Source: Symbiodinium microadriaticum (taxonomy: Eukaryota; Sar; Dinophyceae; Suessiales; Symbiodiniaceae). Taken from it: a DNA stretch of 64,000 nt. Below are positions 39,881 through 51,232 of the stretch, in pieces. The position numbers and the translations under genes were made by a program. The notes beneath the pieces are model-generated. The model did not search any database. It saw only the letters and a program-made list of their open reading frames with translations, and was not told where the DNA came from. The DNA lies in contig LSRX01000175.1 of assembly GCA_001939145.1 (NCBI GenBank), positions 420,106 to 484,105 of the forward strand. The letters run 5' to 3'. Each line of letters begins with the position of its first letter. Position 1 is the first letter of the stretch.

Positions 39881-41290
39881 AGGTTTACTATGCCCCTTCC
39901 CTAGAGGATCAGGGGGGTTAGCAAGTATGGTATAGTTACGCCAGCTATAACCCTACTTACATCTAGTTACTATGTCCCTTGACCGTCATTTTTCTAGGTT
40001 TTCCAACACCAAACTGTCAGCCTAGGCTTCTTGTAACATGATATGATTGCACTTAGGCATTGGCTATTGCTTTCTTGGGTGCAGGGGCAAGTACGAAATC
40101 TTTAGTTTGTCTCGTGAACCTCCATGTTTGGAAGTGTCCGGAAAATCCGAACCGATTCGAAACTAATCGATGTCATGATCGTATCTTGATTACGATATAG
40201 TGATTAATTTATTATATGTTGGGGAAATCTCTAGGTGCACAATTGTCTCGGATTTTGGTATGCAAACTTCTCAAACCATACCATCGTAGACTTTTTTTCC
40301 ATGTATCACAATTGCCTGATTCTCTGCGAATGTTCTTATTTCGGTATTTTATGAAGACTAAGGTAAAAACATGCAGTAGCGAAGGGTTTTATTAGTAAGT
40401 TTGGATACAAACATCGACTTAGGCTAAATAAACAAAGTGTTGGTTCGATTTTTCTTTCAAGGCACAAGCTATTGAATAGTATGTAATTAGTCGGTTTTTG
40501 GGAATGTAGTCGCAAATTTGTGCTTGTTAACAGGCCAATTGAAGGGCATAAACATTTACAATGAAGGCGGAGAGTAGGGATTTTCGATTCCTTATTTAAG
40601 ACTTCATGAAGTGACGAGAGCATGAAGCAGCGTTGATTAAGAATGCGATGAGAATTGAACACTGACTCATCAGAAAAGATAGGTGTCATCTAGAGCCAAT
40701 GAGTTTCTATAAGAGTGGTTGTCTCTTGTGCCTCTACGAGACTTTACAGTCGTGTAATATATGCGCGCATAACTTTTTTTGCGGACGTGAAGGGTTCCGT
40801 GGTAGCTGTAAGCCTGGTGTATGATGGTTGGCGTTAGTCTGTTCGTGATTCTCAGTTGGGAGGTCCGCTTTGCTGCAGCATTTTTGGCTTGTGGCTGTTG
40901 TCAAGGTTTTAAGAGCAGGCTCGGCACTTGGGATAAGGGGCTTAATCTTGCTTGAAACACAAGTTCTCTAGCTCGCATTAAAGACGGAAGAGCTGAGATA
41001 AAAGACGAGAACAGCAGGTTGCCGCATGACTCACGGGCCGGAAGAGTTTTCAACACTATTCCGTAGGGTGCCATACTATGGTTATGCCAGAATACACCCC
41101 GGTCCCAAACCCTACACAGGGGTGGACTCTAACAAATTGTTGTTCAAGACATAGACCCTGCACCACGGAATGCTAGTGTTGCTGTCCGCTGAAACCTGGC
41201 ATGACTTGTCTGAAATTCGTGCCTCAAGTCCTTGGATGTTGCTCCTAGCAAGCATAACACCAATGCTTGACCTCTAAATTCAACAAAAGC
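39881..41290. other. 1.4-kb repeat-free, AT-richer island; no gene recognised
   Basis: No telomere-like units and no MITE over about 1.4 kb, and visibly richer in A+T (especially 40100-40780) than the neighbourhood. The only longer frame is on the minus strand (40689-40336, 117 aa, starting MTPIFSDESVFNSH). It has no convincing family match. The island may be an intron, a foreign insert or old transposon DNA. Confidence 0.5.
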
Positions 41291-41534
41291 GCCCAAGTTT
41301 AAACCCCACGCCGAAACCCTAAACCGTCAGCCCTAATGCCACAACCTTGAACCATCAACCACAGCAGCCAAAGGCGGACTGGGACTCAAGCGACATCCTG
41401 CAGAGGACGGCTACCTAGAGACATATGTGGCAAGCCCATGCTTGCCCACTTTAAGAATTCGGTGAATTGGGGCATGTCCCAGAAGCATCTGCGAAACTGA
41501 GCAACTGACCAGGTATAACGCGTTTGGGATTCAG

Positions 41535-41652
41535 GTAGGTAGGTAGTTAGGTAGGTAGGTAGCTAAGTAGGTAGGTAGGTAGGTAGGTAGGTAGGTCGGT
41601 AGGTAGGTAGGTAGGTCGGTAGGTCGGGGTCGGTAGGTCGGTAGGTTTAGGG
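41535..41652. repeat. GTAG microsatellite
   Basis: GTAG tetranucleotides with GTCG variants in the right half. Confidence 0.95.
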
Positions 41653-42008
41653 TCATGGTACAAAAATGCACCCCGAAAACCTTGACAATCATGAAGGCCC
41701 CTACATGACGCGTGCACGTGGCACCGGAGTCTCGGGGTTTCCTGTGAGAGTCGACTTGTTCCTACCTACGCGTAGCCGAGGATGGCAACTGTGTCAACAT
41801 GGGTTTAGGGTTTAGGGTTTGGGGTTTATGGTCTAGGATGAGGACCGTCCACTATTCGTTAACCTTACCCGCAGTATATAAATCGAGATATGCCCCACCA
41901 GGCATGGCTAAGGTCGTGTTCTGCGCATGGCATGCGAAGCATGCGGTGGATTGAAAGCAATTCTTCATTTGAATGCGGAAGGGCCACATCAGAGTCGTAG
42001 AGTTGCTT

Positions 42009-42240
42009 CACCCCAAGGGTCCATGTATCATGTACCAATACAGTAGAGACTTTGGTCCCAAAGTACCCCAATAGGGACTACTTTAAGGCCAAGGTATATA
42101 CCCAGAGACTCCAACACCCCTTAATTCTGGAAAAATGCCTTAAACCTTATTCGGGTTCCTATTATATTTTAGGGTCTCTTCCTCAATTATGGGATAGTGG
42201 CGTCTCTGATTACTGTTTAGGTACATGGACCCTTAGGCTT
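42009..42240. mobile_element. MITE-E copy with an insertion
   Basis: CAAGGGTCCATGTA at the left and TACATGGACCCTTAGG at the right are MITE-E ends, but they lie about 230 bp apart instead of 105-115. About 42102-42212 is extra and is bordered by AGAGACTCCAACACC and GGCGTCTCT, which suggests a second nested inverted-repeat element. Confidence 0.65.
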
Positions 42241-42629
42241 ATGGGTCCGAAGTTAAGGGGGCCTAGAGTTGCAACCTGCTAGTATGTTGGTGAACAGCAA
42301 CTGGTGCCTTCAGGTACTGGGTCTGAGCCTTTATTTGTTTTTGGGGGGTTAGGGGCTTAAGGTGTAGGGTATCGGGGTTTAGGGTTGTCGGGTTGGGGCT
42401 GAGGGACACCTGCAACGTATTTTTACCTTGCTGAGACCTCTGAATCCGCACACCTTGAAGCCCTCTTGACTTTATGCCTGCATCCAAAACGCAAGCCTCT
42501 GCAAACATCACAAACTGAAAACAGATATTTCGCTTGGAAACCCTAGACCATAGACGATTCACCCTACTTCATCGTATTTCAATGGCTACTTAGGCTGAAG
42601 TTGGCTTTGTAGTCTTCGTTTCGCGCTGG

Positions 42630-42725
42630 CCTAAACCCTAAACCCGAAGCCCTAAACGCTAAACCCTAAACCCCTAAACCCGAAATCCCTAATCCCTAAA
42701 GCCTTAAGCCTAAAACCCTAAACTG
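42630..42725 (-). repeat. CCCTAAA tract
   Basis: Degenerate CCCTAAA units. 42240-42630 has a short TTTAGGG patch only. Confidence 0.8.
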
Positions 42726-42821
42726 GCCCTTCTGCTCAGAGAGATGCAACGGTTCAGAAGGCCGGATTGCCAGTCGCCTAGGGCTCAGGGTAGAGTTGAG
42801 GGCCTAAGGGTTGTCGAGCAT

Positions 42822-42915
42822 CTATATATATATATATATATATATATAAGGGCTGTCGAGCATATATATATATATATATATATATATTATTTTTTTTGTT
42901 TTTTTGTTTTTGTTT
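42822..42915. repeat. Duplicated TA microsatellite and T-rich tract
   Basis: Two TA arrays separated by AAGGGCTGTCGAGCA; GTCGAGCA also precedes the first array, so the unit is duplicated. A T-rich tract follows. Confidence 0.9.
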
Positions 42916-43540
42916 TTTTGGTGTTTAGGGCTTTAGGGTTTAGAGTTTCGGTTTTGGGGTCTAGGGTTTAGGGGGACAGGCCCGTAGGATCACTAGCATT
43001 CATGGGGTTTAGAAGGGGTTGGGGTCTTGTCAGTAGGCTTTTGGATCTCAGTCAGTCACTTAGTGCTAGGCAAAGAGTGCTAAGCAAAGCGAAACCTTTC
43101 TCTCATTTGGCTTCTCATAAAAGGTTCTTTATTCTGAATGTCTAACATCATTTAAGCTAGGGCCTCGAAAAGGAGAATTCCGCAAGCCTTTGACGAACGT
43201 TCAGCATGTTGTTTCCTTGCGGTAGTGGCGAAGTAGGCTTGGGGTGGCCCCAAACCCCAAACCCCGAACCCTGTGGCACCTCTCTCATCTAAGGCTGTCA
43301 GACTGTCAAAGGTTAGGGTATGCAGGGCTTGGGCGTTTCTAGTTTTGGTCGTAACCTAGTATTACTAATGGATGCTGCTGTTCCTCTCACAGGTAGCTCC
43401 CGCTACATGTTTTCCATGGTCTTGCCTAAACCCCAAAGCAAGCACGCTAGACCTCAAAGCCCACACCCTAAACCCCCCAAGCCCTTAACCGCAATAGCCT
43501 TGTCCCAAAACGGTGAGTTACGGGTGTTTACACAGGTTGA

Positions 43541-43654
43541 CTGGGTCCTTGTTGGATACAATTCTACATTTTTCTTATACGAAACCCTAAACCCTAACCC
43601 CTAACCCCTTAAACCCTAAACCCTCAGCCCTATATAGCCCCAACAAGGAACCAG
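43541..43654. mobile_element. MITE-H copy with telomere-like loop
   Basis: CTGGGTCCTTGTTGGATAC and CCCCAACAAGGAACCAG are the ends. Between ACGAAACCC and TATATAGCCCC lie CCCTAAA units (about 43581-43628) where the other complete copy has a single CCCTAAT. 42960-43540 shows no recognised gene. Confidence 0.75.
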
Positions 43655-43739
43655 TTGACGATTCGGCTCTCCAGCGCGAAGCTTCTAAGCATTGGGTTTC
43701 TGGCAAGGTCGGGTCTGGAGTAAGGTGTTCTCGGATAAG

Positions 43740-43940
43740 AACTTAGGGTTCAAAGTTTAGGGTTTAGGGCTTAAAGTGCAGGGTTTACATAGGGTTTAAA
43801 GTTTAATGTTTAGGGTTTAACGTTTAGGGTTTAGGGTTTAAAATTCAGGGCTTAGGGTTTAAAGTGTAGAGTTTAGGGTTTAGAGTGCAGGGTTTAGGGC
43901 TTAAAGTTTAGGGTTTAGGGTTGAAAGTTTAGGGTCTAGT
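43740..43940 (+). repeat. TTTAGGG/TTTAAAG array
   Basis: TTTAGGG alternating with TTTAAAG or TTTAACG to give a ~14-21-bp higher-order unit over 200 bp. 43945-44780 holds several short unassigned frames and no recognised gene. Confidence 0.85.
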
Positions 43941-44794
43941 AGGTCAGACTTTCGTTTTTCTACTTTGGGAATTTGGGAAGTATGATGAACTTATCGGATT
44001 ATCGGTTCGGTTTCCACCAAGTCTGCTCCGTACAACACCACATGCCGAGCAAACGTTACCATTTGGTTCTTGCTCATTAGAAGCAGCTCGATGGTATACC
44101 GACATCGTTGAATGATTGCCCTGAGGCTCAACATAGCCATACAAAGCCCAAAGGTCGTTTATAGTATGATCTCTGGAGCCAGACACCTAAAGCTCTGAGT
44201 CCTGGACATGTTATTAATTGGAAGATCGAAAGTGCTCAGAGTTGTCAGCTCGTCTTTCTTGCAGGGCTGGGCTCGAAGTTCCGAACAGTTATCTATGTTT
44301 TGGTGGTTTAGGCTTTCTGGTTTAGTGTTTGGTTTTTGTGGCTTCGAGTAGACCATGGAAAACCTGATCGGTGACTGAACATGTGGCGTTTAAGTTGGTA
44401 GAGGGATTCTGAAAGTGGCGACGGAACCCGACCGACGATGTGCCAGCAGCGTGCTCGGCAGCATGCATCAACGGATCCCGGTGCATGTGTCTTGTCTCTT
44501 CGAAGAGTACCCGTCGTCTTCTACAGATGTGGCTCTTGGCGAAGCCAGGAGGACACACCTACTGCGTGGACGCGTCTCGGCTGCACGGCTGTTCGGAAAG
44601 GTTTCGGGCATCATACAGTCAAAGAGATCGGATTAATCAGTAATTATATAAAGATAAACACATATATATGTAGTTATGTACCGGTAGTATATAGATGCAT
44701 GTACATATTCATACAGACTGTAATATGTCTCCAAGCCCTATTCTACGGGTTAAGACTCCAACAGCTACATCTACCTCAGGTTTTTCCTAGGTAG

Positions 44795-44892
44795 TACCAG
44801 GAAGACCCCTTAAAGGGGACCCTTCTGAACCCTGCTTCTGGCTCTCTTAAAAGGGACCTTATTGAGAGGGTCTATATCCCCAAGGGTCCCCC
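44795..44892. mobile_element. MITE-G copy
   Basis: GGGGACCCTTCTGAACC near the left, then TTGAGAGGGTCTATATCCCC and AAGGGTCCCCCTTA at the right. It aligns along its length with 51727-51815. Inverted ends are weaker than in other families. Confidence 0.6.
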
Positions 44893-44970
44893 TTAGGTTT
44901 GGGTTCAGGAGCCGTTCTTGTTGCCACTGCTCTTCAGTGCTTGGGGGCCTTGATTTGCAAGGCTTTGGTA

Positions 44971-45074
44971 TTGTAGGGGCCTGAATAGTGAGAATGGGGA
45001 TTTGGGGTTCCTCATTTATAATTATAGTATAATCGACCCCAAACACTATTCTAATTATGAAGGCCCCTACGTAC
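44971..45074. mobile_element. MITE-L copy
   Basis: GTAGGGGCCTGAATAGTGAG and ATTATGAAGGCCCCTAC as inverted ends; the interior is AT-rich and contains a TTATAATTATAGTATAAT stretch. Confidence 0.7.
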
Positions 45075-45148
45075 ATTAGCTCTTGTTGAGCATCCTGGAA
45101 GTGTTGTTTAGGACAGCTTCAGATCTGGGTCGTCTGCCATCATGATCC

Positions 45149-45248
45149 GGTTGATGATAGAAATCCTGCATTACCTCAAGGACCCTAAACTCTGGGAAGT
45201 ATGGTATATTCCTTATTGTGGGTACTGCAGGATGTATATCATCAACCA
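45149..45248. mobile_element. MITE-F copy
   Basis: GGTTGATGATAGAAATCCTG and CAGGATGTATATCATCAACC as inverted ends of about 26 bp; the centre CTAAACTCTGGGAAGTATGG is typical. Confidence 0.85.
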
Positions 45249-45599
45249 TCGTGCAGGAAAGTTCCCTACAAAGCCTACAGGCCACTGTTTGATGTCTAGC
45301 AGCATGTCAATGGCCCAAGCCCTGAATACTCTGCACCGCAGACCTACATGACAAGTCGTGTTACCGTAGAATGAACCTGAGCTTCCAAAAACAATTGTGG
45401 CGGCGACCTGATGCTACCTGCATTCTTCACTTTCAGGGTGTAGGGTTCAGGGTCTACGGATCAGGAGCAACTCTAAACCCTAAACCCCAAACTGCCGCCC
45501 TTTCCCGAATTTTTGGTGCATGAGGTCTCGCAGGGTTTTGTCCATCCCCAGCATGAGACTCAAAGCTTGAGAGCGTAGGAGGTGTAGGGTGTAGGATCT

Positions 45600-45865
45600 C
45601 TGGTAATGGTATTTATGCCCTAGACCCTAAACCTTAAAGGCCCTTAACCCCTAAACCCTAAACCCCTAGACCCCTAACTTTAAACCCTGAAGCCCCTAAC
45701 TTTAAACCCTGAACCCGGGGGTCATGGTATCTATGCCGAAGGGCCAGGTAACCCAAAGGTTCCGATTTGATGATTCCGAGAATCCGCGCCCTAAATCCTG
45801 AAAACGGTTTAGGGTTTAGGGTTCAGGATTATTAGGGTTAGGGTCGAGGGTTTAGGGCTTAGGGG
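45600..45865. repeat. Telomere-like tracts, CCCTAAA then TTTAGGG
   Basis: CCCTAAA units at 45610-45715 with a duplicated CCCTAACTTTAAACCCTGAA; TTTAGGG units at 45808-45862. Confidence 0.75.
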
Positions 45866-46121
45866 CTTCATCCGGAAATCCAGGAAGGGCCGCTTTGGGA
45901 GGCTGGACGACGCCTGCAGCTCTGCGTGCCTTCGCTGCGCTTGTGTCCTTTCTGAGGCTTTCTCAAAGGGTGCATATAATAACATTTTAGATACGGGTCC
46001 CAAAAGTCCATCCCTACTATGGTTTTGGAGACCTCATCTCATAGTTGCGTACGAAATGCCCTAACCGCCCCTAAACTCTAAACTTTCGGCCTCAGACCCA
46101 TAAACCCTGAACCCGAAACAC

Positions 46122-46204
46122 ATTTCCTCAAGGACCCTAAAGGTGGGAATTCTGGTATATTCCTCATTATGGGTAGTGCAGGATTTATATCATCAACCGT
46201 GGGA
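46122..46204. mobile_element. MITE-F copy, left end missing
   Basis: CCTCAAGGACCCTAAAGG through GTAGTGCAGGATTTATATCA and TCAACC; the GTTGATGATATAAATCC arm is replaced by CCTGAACCC-type DNA. Confidence 0.75.
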
Positions 46205-46326
46205 CCTGAAACCGGATTCGCCATGTCATAGCTACGAGCCGACGGCCAGAAGCTACGAGATGCAGACAAGATGCTGTATTCCAGGGTCCTCGCAGGATGG
46301 ATGTCAAAGCCTAAACCCTACCTACT

Positions 46327-46396
46327 ACTAGAGCCCAAAGCACCTACCTTTTCAAAAACTTATATAAGGAAATCATAATAGGGAGCCCTAAGGGTC
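46327..46396. mobile_element. MITE-B copy, right end missing
   Basis: CTAGAGCCCAAAGCACCTAC and TATATAAGGAAATCATAAT are MITE-B left arm and centre; the right arm is replaced by CTAAGGGTCCTCGCAGGATG, a phrase also found at 46282 (GGGTCCTCGCAGGATGGATG), so this arm was duplicated from the neighbouring DNA. Confidence 0.65.
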
Positions 46397-46483
46397 CTCG
46401 CAGGATGGATGTCTAGAGATTCTGCGGAAACTTCGGGGTTCACATTCCAGGATGGGTAGTTTCGGTGTGGGGATTTTAGGGTT

Positions 46484-46581
46484 TACCTAGACCCCAAAGA
46501 ACCTACCTTTCTAAGGACTTATAAAATAAGGAAATCATAATAAGGAACGCTAAAGCGGTAGGTTCTTTGGGGTGCAGGTGG
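46484..46581. mobile_element. MITE-B copy
   Basis: ACCTAGACCCCAAAGAACC and GGTTCTTTGGGGTGCAGGT as inverted ends; centre AATAAGGAAATCATAATAAG. Confidence 0.85.
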
Positions 46582-46599
46582 GGTTTACAAGGCTGGATT

Positions 46600-47505
46600 C
46601 CAGTAGTTGTAGACGTAGAAGGCTAAGCGCCTTAGAGCATGGAAGCTTGACATGCTGGAGCATGATTGTAGAAGCCCAAAAGTTGGAAACCCAGTAGCGT
46701 CAATCCTTGAGAGTAATGTATAGGGAATTTCTGCACTAGGTGTTCTTTATCCGATTTCTAGTTTTTTGGGGGTTTACTTGTGTATCTCCAGACAACCCTT
46801 TGTAGTGCCTCCAGTCTGTCCTGTTTTCTGAGGCTATGCCGTCGGTGTGCCCTGATACCAGTTGCCAGCTGAAACTCAGCGAAAATATGTAAGCCATTGC
46901 ATGTGTTGCAGTGCTTGGCTGCAATCTTCGCGCTTGCGAAGCAATGTCAGCGCATTTCCTTCATAAAGCCCCCAAGGTCCTCACACCTGCAACTGTACTA
47001 ATATCACAACAGCTGACAATGCTGCAGGCCCCAAAGCAACAAACTACCGAAGGTGCGACCTTTCCGAAGTTGCTTGGCACAGTTTTCGTGCATGCCGTTT
47101 CGTGCCCGTCATTTTCAATGCATGCGCTACCATCTATTCGGCTGGAAGCCAGATCGTCACTATGCAGGGTTTACGAACGACCTTGGATTGAGGCCAATGA
47201 GTTCTCCAGAGCTTTGTAGCTGAATAATTACTTTGAACATCTTTCGACAGTATTCTTGAGCGCTCCTTATGACAGTACTCGTTGTAGTATGTCATAGTAC
47301 AAAATTACCACTCCCCCACTCCCGAAACAAAAAAGTGTTCCAAGTATTTGCGCCCCTATATGAGGCTCAGGACGTACGGCCTGTAAATGTTGGATGAGTC
47401 CAGCAGCGCACATTTTGGGTGGTCAGTTGGAGTACTAAACACGCCCTAGTACTGAAACTGCTTCGCGCATGGTCTACATTTTAGATCACTTGCTCTTTGC
47501 ATAGA
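46600..47505. other. 0.9-kb repeat-free segment; no gene recognised
   Basis: Free of telomere-like units. The longest frame is + strand 46911-47219 (102 aa), which has no recognisable motif and alternative frames of comparable quality. Left unassigned. Confidence 0.4.
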
Positions 47506-47508
47506 AAC

Positions 47509-47611
47509 ACGGTTGATGATACAAGTCCGGCATAACTCAGAATAAGGAACGTACCATCATTCCCATAGTTTAGGGTCCTTAAGGCACTGCAGGATTTATA
47601 TCATCAACCGT
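47509..47611. mobile_element. MITE-F copy, reverse orientation
   Basis: ACGGTTGATGATACAAGTCC and GGATTTATATCATCAACCGT are the ends; the interior is intact family sequence (CATTCCCATAGTTTAGGG). Confidence 0.85.
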
Positions 47612-47744
47612 ATTCGTAGGAATTCGCGACCCCAAGCCTGACACATGAAGAGTATCAACAAAACAGCACGGCCAGAACCCACGAGCTCGCAACAGCACCA
47701 AACTTCAAACCGGAACCTGGGGTCTGCTTTGTTGTTTAGAACCC

Positions 47745-47800
47745 GTTTAGGGCTTTACGGCTTAGCGTTTAGGGTTTAGGGTTCCCTAAACCCTAAAGAT
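47745..47800. repeat. TTTAGGG / CCCTAAA inverted junction
   Basis: GTTTAGGGTTTAGGG runs straight into CCCTAAACCCTAAA, a short telomere-like hairpin. Confidence 0.8.
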
Positions 47801-47999
47801 TAAACAGCGGCCCCCCCCCGCCTGAAGTGGGAACTCGAAGCACCGAGTGGCGTATCCTCTGCATTGAGGCCCAAAGCCTGCCAAGCCCACTGCAGAGTTT
47901 ACCTCTAGCCGCAAGCCGTGCAAAACAGTAGTTAGGGCATGACCACTTGATCATGGGATCGTCCTCCTCCACTGTTGGAGGGAACATGAGCCAACGTAG

Positions 48000-48066
48000 G
48001 TGGTGGTAGAAGTATAGCAGTAGTAGATGATTTTGCAGATGGTAGTAGTAGCAGTAGTGGTAGTAC

Positions 48067-48114
<48 letters not shown>

Positions 48115-48136
48115 CAGCAGCAGCAGCAGCAGCAGT
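48000..48136. repeat. AGT/AGC trinucleotide microsatellite
   Basis: AGT units passing into AGC. Poly-Val/Ala, poly-Leu and poly-Thr frames across it are artefacts. 48140-48715 shows no recognised gene. Confidence 0.95.
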
Positions 48137-48860
48137 AGGGGAGGCTCGGGTAGCACTAGTATTCGCACGCACAACAGAAACAGTCCTACCGGAAGTTCAT
48201 GCGCAATATTGCCTGACCGGGATTCATGGACTCGCATACACCACAACGAGGATGACTAGGACAAGCAATTCTGTTGGGAAGATTCTTTTGCGAACAGCGC
48301 ATCCATTGAGGAGGCCTGTGCACACTGCATCTCTGGTTGGTTTTGCGCCAGTATGCAGGAAGGCTCAAGCAGCATGGATTGGTGAACCCCCTTAAAGAAA
48401 AGGTTTAAACGCTAGAATCTGCAAATTTTGTCCGAGAAAAAGTCTGAGCGCGTTGCCAGTTTTCTTGTCATGAAGCCTTTGGTTCTTGGTTTCAAGGGCC
48501 CCGAAACCTTGTAACTCAGAATATACCGTCATACTCAAATCTATAGGACTGCTGTAACCGGGATAAGATAGGGCCTGAAGAACTAGTAATGCTATTCCGT
48601 GAAGCTATCATGATTAGACGGCAATATATACTGCAATTACTGTTAGAAATAGTCGATCATCTATCCCCAGAGCCCTGTTCAAATCATGATCAAGGCCATT
48701 TGCTCTAACCCCCCAAACCCTACACCCTAAATATTCGGATCCTGAGCGAAGGAGTTGGAGTTCTTGGAAGTCGCGCGTTCAAATCCCCCTAAACTCGAAA
48801 CCCTGAACCCTGAGCCCTAATCACTTTCACTTTGAGGCCCCGGGCCTTTTGCTAAAGCCT

Positions 48861-49012
48861 GGCCCAAAGCCCTGAATCCTAAACCCTAAACCCTAAATCC
48901 TGGCCCAAAGCCCTGAATCCTAAACCCCAAACCCTAAATCCTGGCCCAAAGCCCTGAATCCTAAACCCTAAACCCTAAACCCTAAATCCTGGCCCAAAGC
49001 CCTGAATCCTAG
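48861..49012 (-). repeat. 41/48-bp tandem repeat containing CCCTAAA units
   Basis: Units beginning GGCCCAAAGCCCTGAATCC start at 48861, 48902, 48943 and 48991. The third interval is 48 instead of 41 bp, exactly one extra CCCTAAA heptamer. Confidence 0.9.
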
Positions 49013-49019
49013 AGCTTAC

Positions 49020-49270
49020 CAGACGTTAGGGCTCATAAGGCTTAGGCGGTTTAGGGTTTAGGGCTCATAAGGTTTAAGGTTTAGGCTTTAGGGTTTAGGG
49101 CTCTTGAGGTTTAGGGCTTACATAGGCTTTAGGGTTTAGGGCTCTTGAGGTTTAGGGCTTAGGCTTTCGGGGTTCATAGGGTTGAGGGTTCATGGTTCAT
49201 AAGGGTTTAGGGTTCAGAAGGGCTTAGGGTTTGTTAAAGGTTTAGGGTTTATCAGGGTTGAGGGTTTTAA
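49020..49270 (+). repeat. TTTAGGG-like tract with TTTAGGGCTCTTGAGG units
   Basis: TTTAGGG heptamers interleaved with GGGCTCATAAGG and GGGCTCTTGAGG, giving irregular higher-order repeats. Confidence 0.8.
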
Positions 49271-49294
49271 TTCCTAATCCGAAAACCCATTCCC

Positions 49295-49445
49295 AGATCC
49301 TAGACCCCTAAACCCTCTAAATCCAAAGCCCTAAACCCCTAAACCCTCCAACCCCTTAGCCCCGGACCCTAAAGCCCCAAACCGTAAAACCCTGACAGCC
49401 CTAAAACCTGTAAACCCTCCACTCTGTAGTCCCTAAACCCCAAAA
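49295..49445 (-). repeat. CCCTAAA-like tract
   Basis: Strongly degenerate CCCTAAA, CCCCAAA and CCGTAAA units. Confidence 0.75.
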
Positions 49446-49609
49446 GCCGTCCACCTGAAGTCCTTTATGGCTCAAGTCGGGGCTTCCCATCGACAAAGCA
49501 AAGCCCAACACTTCTCGCAGGGGGGCCCCTCTAAGGGTTTTCATTGAGGGGTTCCTTTTCTGGGGCTCCCTGACAAGGGCTCTATGAAGGTGTCATAGGA
49601 CTTTGTGCG

Positions 49610-49674
49610 CTTTCTTTAGGGGCCTCATAAGAAGGACCCTAGTACTTAGTTAGGGTCCCCCATTTTCTGAAACT
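49610..49674. mobile_element. MITE-I-like right half
   Basis: GAAGGACCCTAGTACTTAG and GGGTCCCCCATTTTCTGAAA are a diverged right half of MITE-I. Confidence 0.5.
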
Positions 49675-49819
49675 CCCGTGTACAATGGGTGCAAGCCCTA
49701 TCGGACCCCTGAATAAAGGCGTAGAAACAACCTACAACGCTGCTTGAAACCGAGACAGAATCGCACAACCCTTCAGACGCCAACCTCAACCGAGCCCTGC
49801 CAGCCAACACGAAGGTTCA

Positions 49820-50640
49820 CAAGTAATTATGCAAGTGTTCGGGGTTTGGGTGCTGACAAACCGTGTCGTACATCTGAACCTAAATCTAAACTATTCCCCT
49901 AGCGCTGTCCTTCAAGACGCCTTTGCTTATCGTTGGCGCTCGGCCGTGAGTACACCGGCTGCAAGATCCCTGTCTGAGAAGTTGGGTTGGGGTGGTCCTT
50001 CGCAGCCCTGCGCGCTAGACTGAAAGCCATAATTTTTGGATTAGAGGGACACTGTCCTGATTTCAATGAAATAACTGCCAACCCTTACCTAACCGCAGCA
50101 AAAAATAAAAACCAGAACTATTCAAAATGCTGTTCCTTTATTCCTTATCGCAATCACCAGGTTCCGGGGTTGACTACTCTCAAGCAAGCCATGTTGTGCA
50201 AAGCATCACTCGTTTCTTCTGCCGAAGCAGACACCTGGCCTTTACCTGCTATCGATGTGATGTCAGTGCGGCACTGCACGCCGCCGAAGCAGAAACATAT
50301 CATGTTTTCCGAGACAACTGTAAACCACCTCCCCGGCCACGATGTGGTGCTCTGGAACTTGACCCCGATCTACCATGCCGCGCTCAGCCAGACGAACGGG
50401 AGATTGCAGATCGCATGGTGGCAAGTGAGCACAGACTCCGCTTGGATCTTTTATCCCTTGATTGCTCTCACCGGCAGGAGATGAAGTGCGGTGACATCGA
50501 AGGTTGTCAAACGTAACCATAGCCAATCAAGCCACGAAAAAAGAGAAAGTAACCGCCTTGGCATTGCAGCAGAAAAAATTGCACGAGCTTTGCTGAGGGA
50601 TCTTTGTGGTCCTGTGCAGTTTGATAATTGGAAAAGGTTG
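49820..50640. other. 0.8-kb repeat-free island with overlapping frames; possible exon
   Basis: No telomere-like units. Plus-strand frames 49987-50484 (165 aa) and 50127-50516 (129 aa, with LELDPDLPCRAQPDEREIADRMVASEHRLRL split over its length) overlap in different frames. The second has the more protein-like composition. No motif, start context or splice signal supports either, so no CDS is called. Confidence 0.3.
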
Positions 50641-50687
50641 CCATGATATCACATAGGCAGCCTCTACTTACCAGGGCCTCAGAATAC

Positions 50688-50787
50688 TGTTGATGATATA
50701 AATCCTGCATTACCTGAAGGACCCTAAACTATGGGAACTATGGTGCATTCCTTCTTCTGGGTAGTGCAGGATTTATATCATCAACCA
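50688..50787. mobile_element. MITE-F copy
   Basis: GTTGATGATATAAATCCTGC and GCAGGATTTATATCATCAAC are perfect inverted ends over 20 bp; interior intact. Confidence 0.9.
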
Positions 50788-50984
50788 TATCAGGCCCGCC
50801 GCAATGCTCAAACTACAAAAACCCGAGAGCCAACTCCTAAAGCCCGCACTCGGGGTTCCGATTTAAGCCTTAGGGTTTAAGGTAAGGCCTAGCTTTAAGG
50901 GTTTACGGGCTATCTGTTGTGTCTAGGGTTGAACTTCCGGTCTCAGTGTTTATCTGAAATCTTTGGTTTTAGGGCCCACACACC

Positions 50985-51055
50985 CAACCCTAAACCCAAA
51001 ACCCTATAAGCCCTATAAGCTCTATAAGCCCTTTCAGCCCTAAGCCCTAAATCGT
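50985..51055 (-). repeat. CCCTAAA/CCCTATAAG tract
   Basis: Short degenerate telomere-like tract. Confidence 0.75.
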
Positions 51056-51164
51056 CCCGACACCGAACCCAAGAAGGGCCTTGCCCTGCCCCCGAGGCCT
51101 CCCATGACTGGGACCCTGAATGTGCCAGACCAGGCGACGGACAGCCCATGAGAGGGGGTCGGAG

Positions 51165-51232
51165 TTTGAGGGTTTAGGGGTTTAGGAGTTTAGGGTTTAG
51201 GGTTTTGATACAGGTTTAGGGTTTAGGGTTTC
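51165..51232 (+). repeat. TTTAGGG tract
   Basis: TTTAGGG and TTTAGGAG units. 51235-51720 has no recognised feature. Confidence 0.8.

Noticed and set aside
40336..40689. Minus-strand frame starting MTPIFSDESVFNSH, superficially like the SDE motif of Tc1/mariner transposases
   Set aside because: The rest of the frame shows none of the other transposase landmarks (second Asp, D34D/E spacing, helix-turn-helix), so the match is probably chance.
48750..48795. GCGCGTTCAAATCCCC, resembling a tRNA T-arm
   Set aside because: No acceptor stem, D-arm or anticodon arm can be placed at the right distances.
49465..49482. TTTATGGCTCAAG, similar to the 3' end of the dinoflagellate spliced leader
   Set aside because: Only about nine to ten bases match and the preceding CCGTAGCCAT part is missing.
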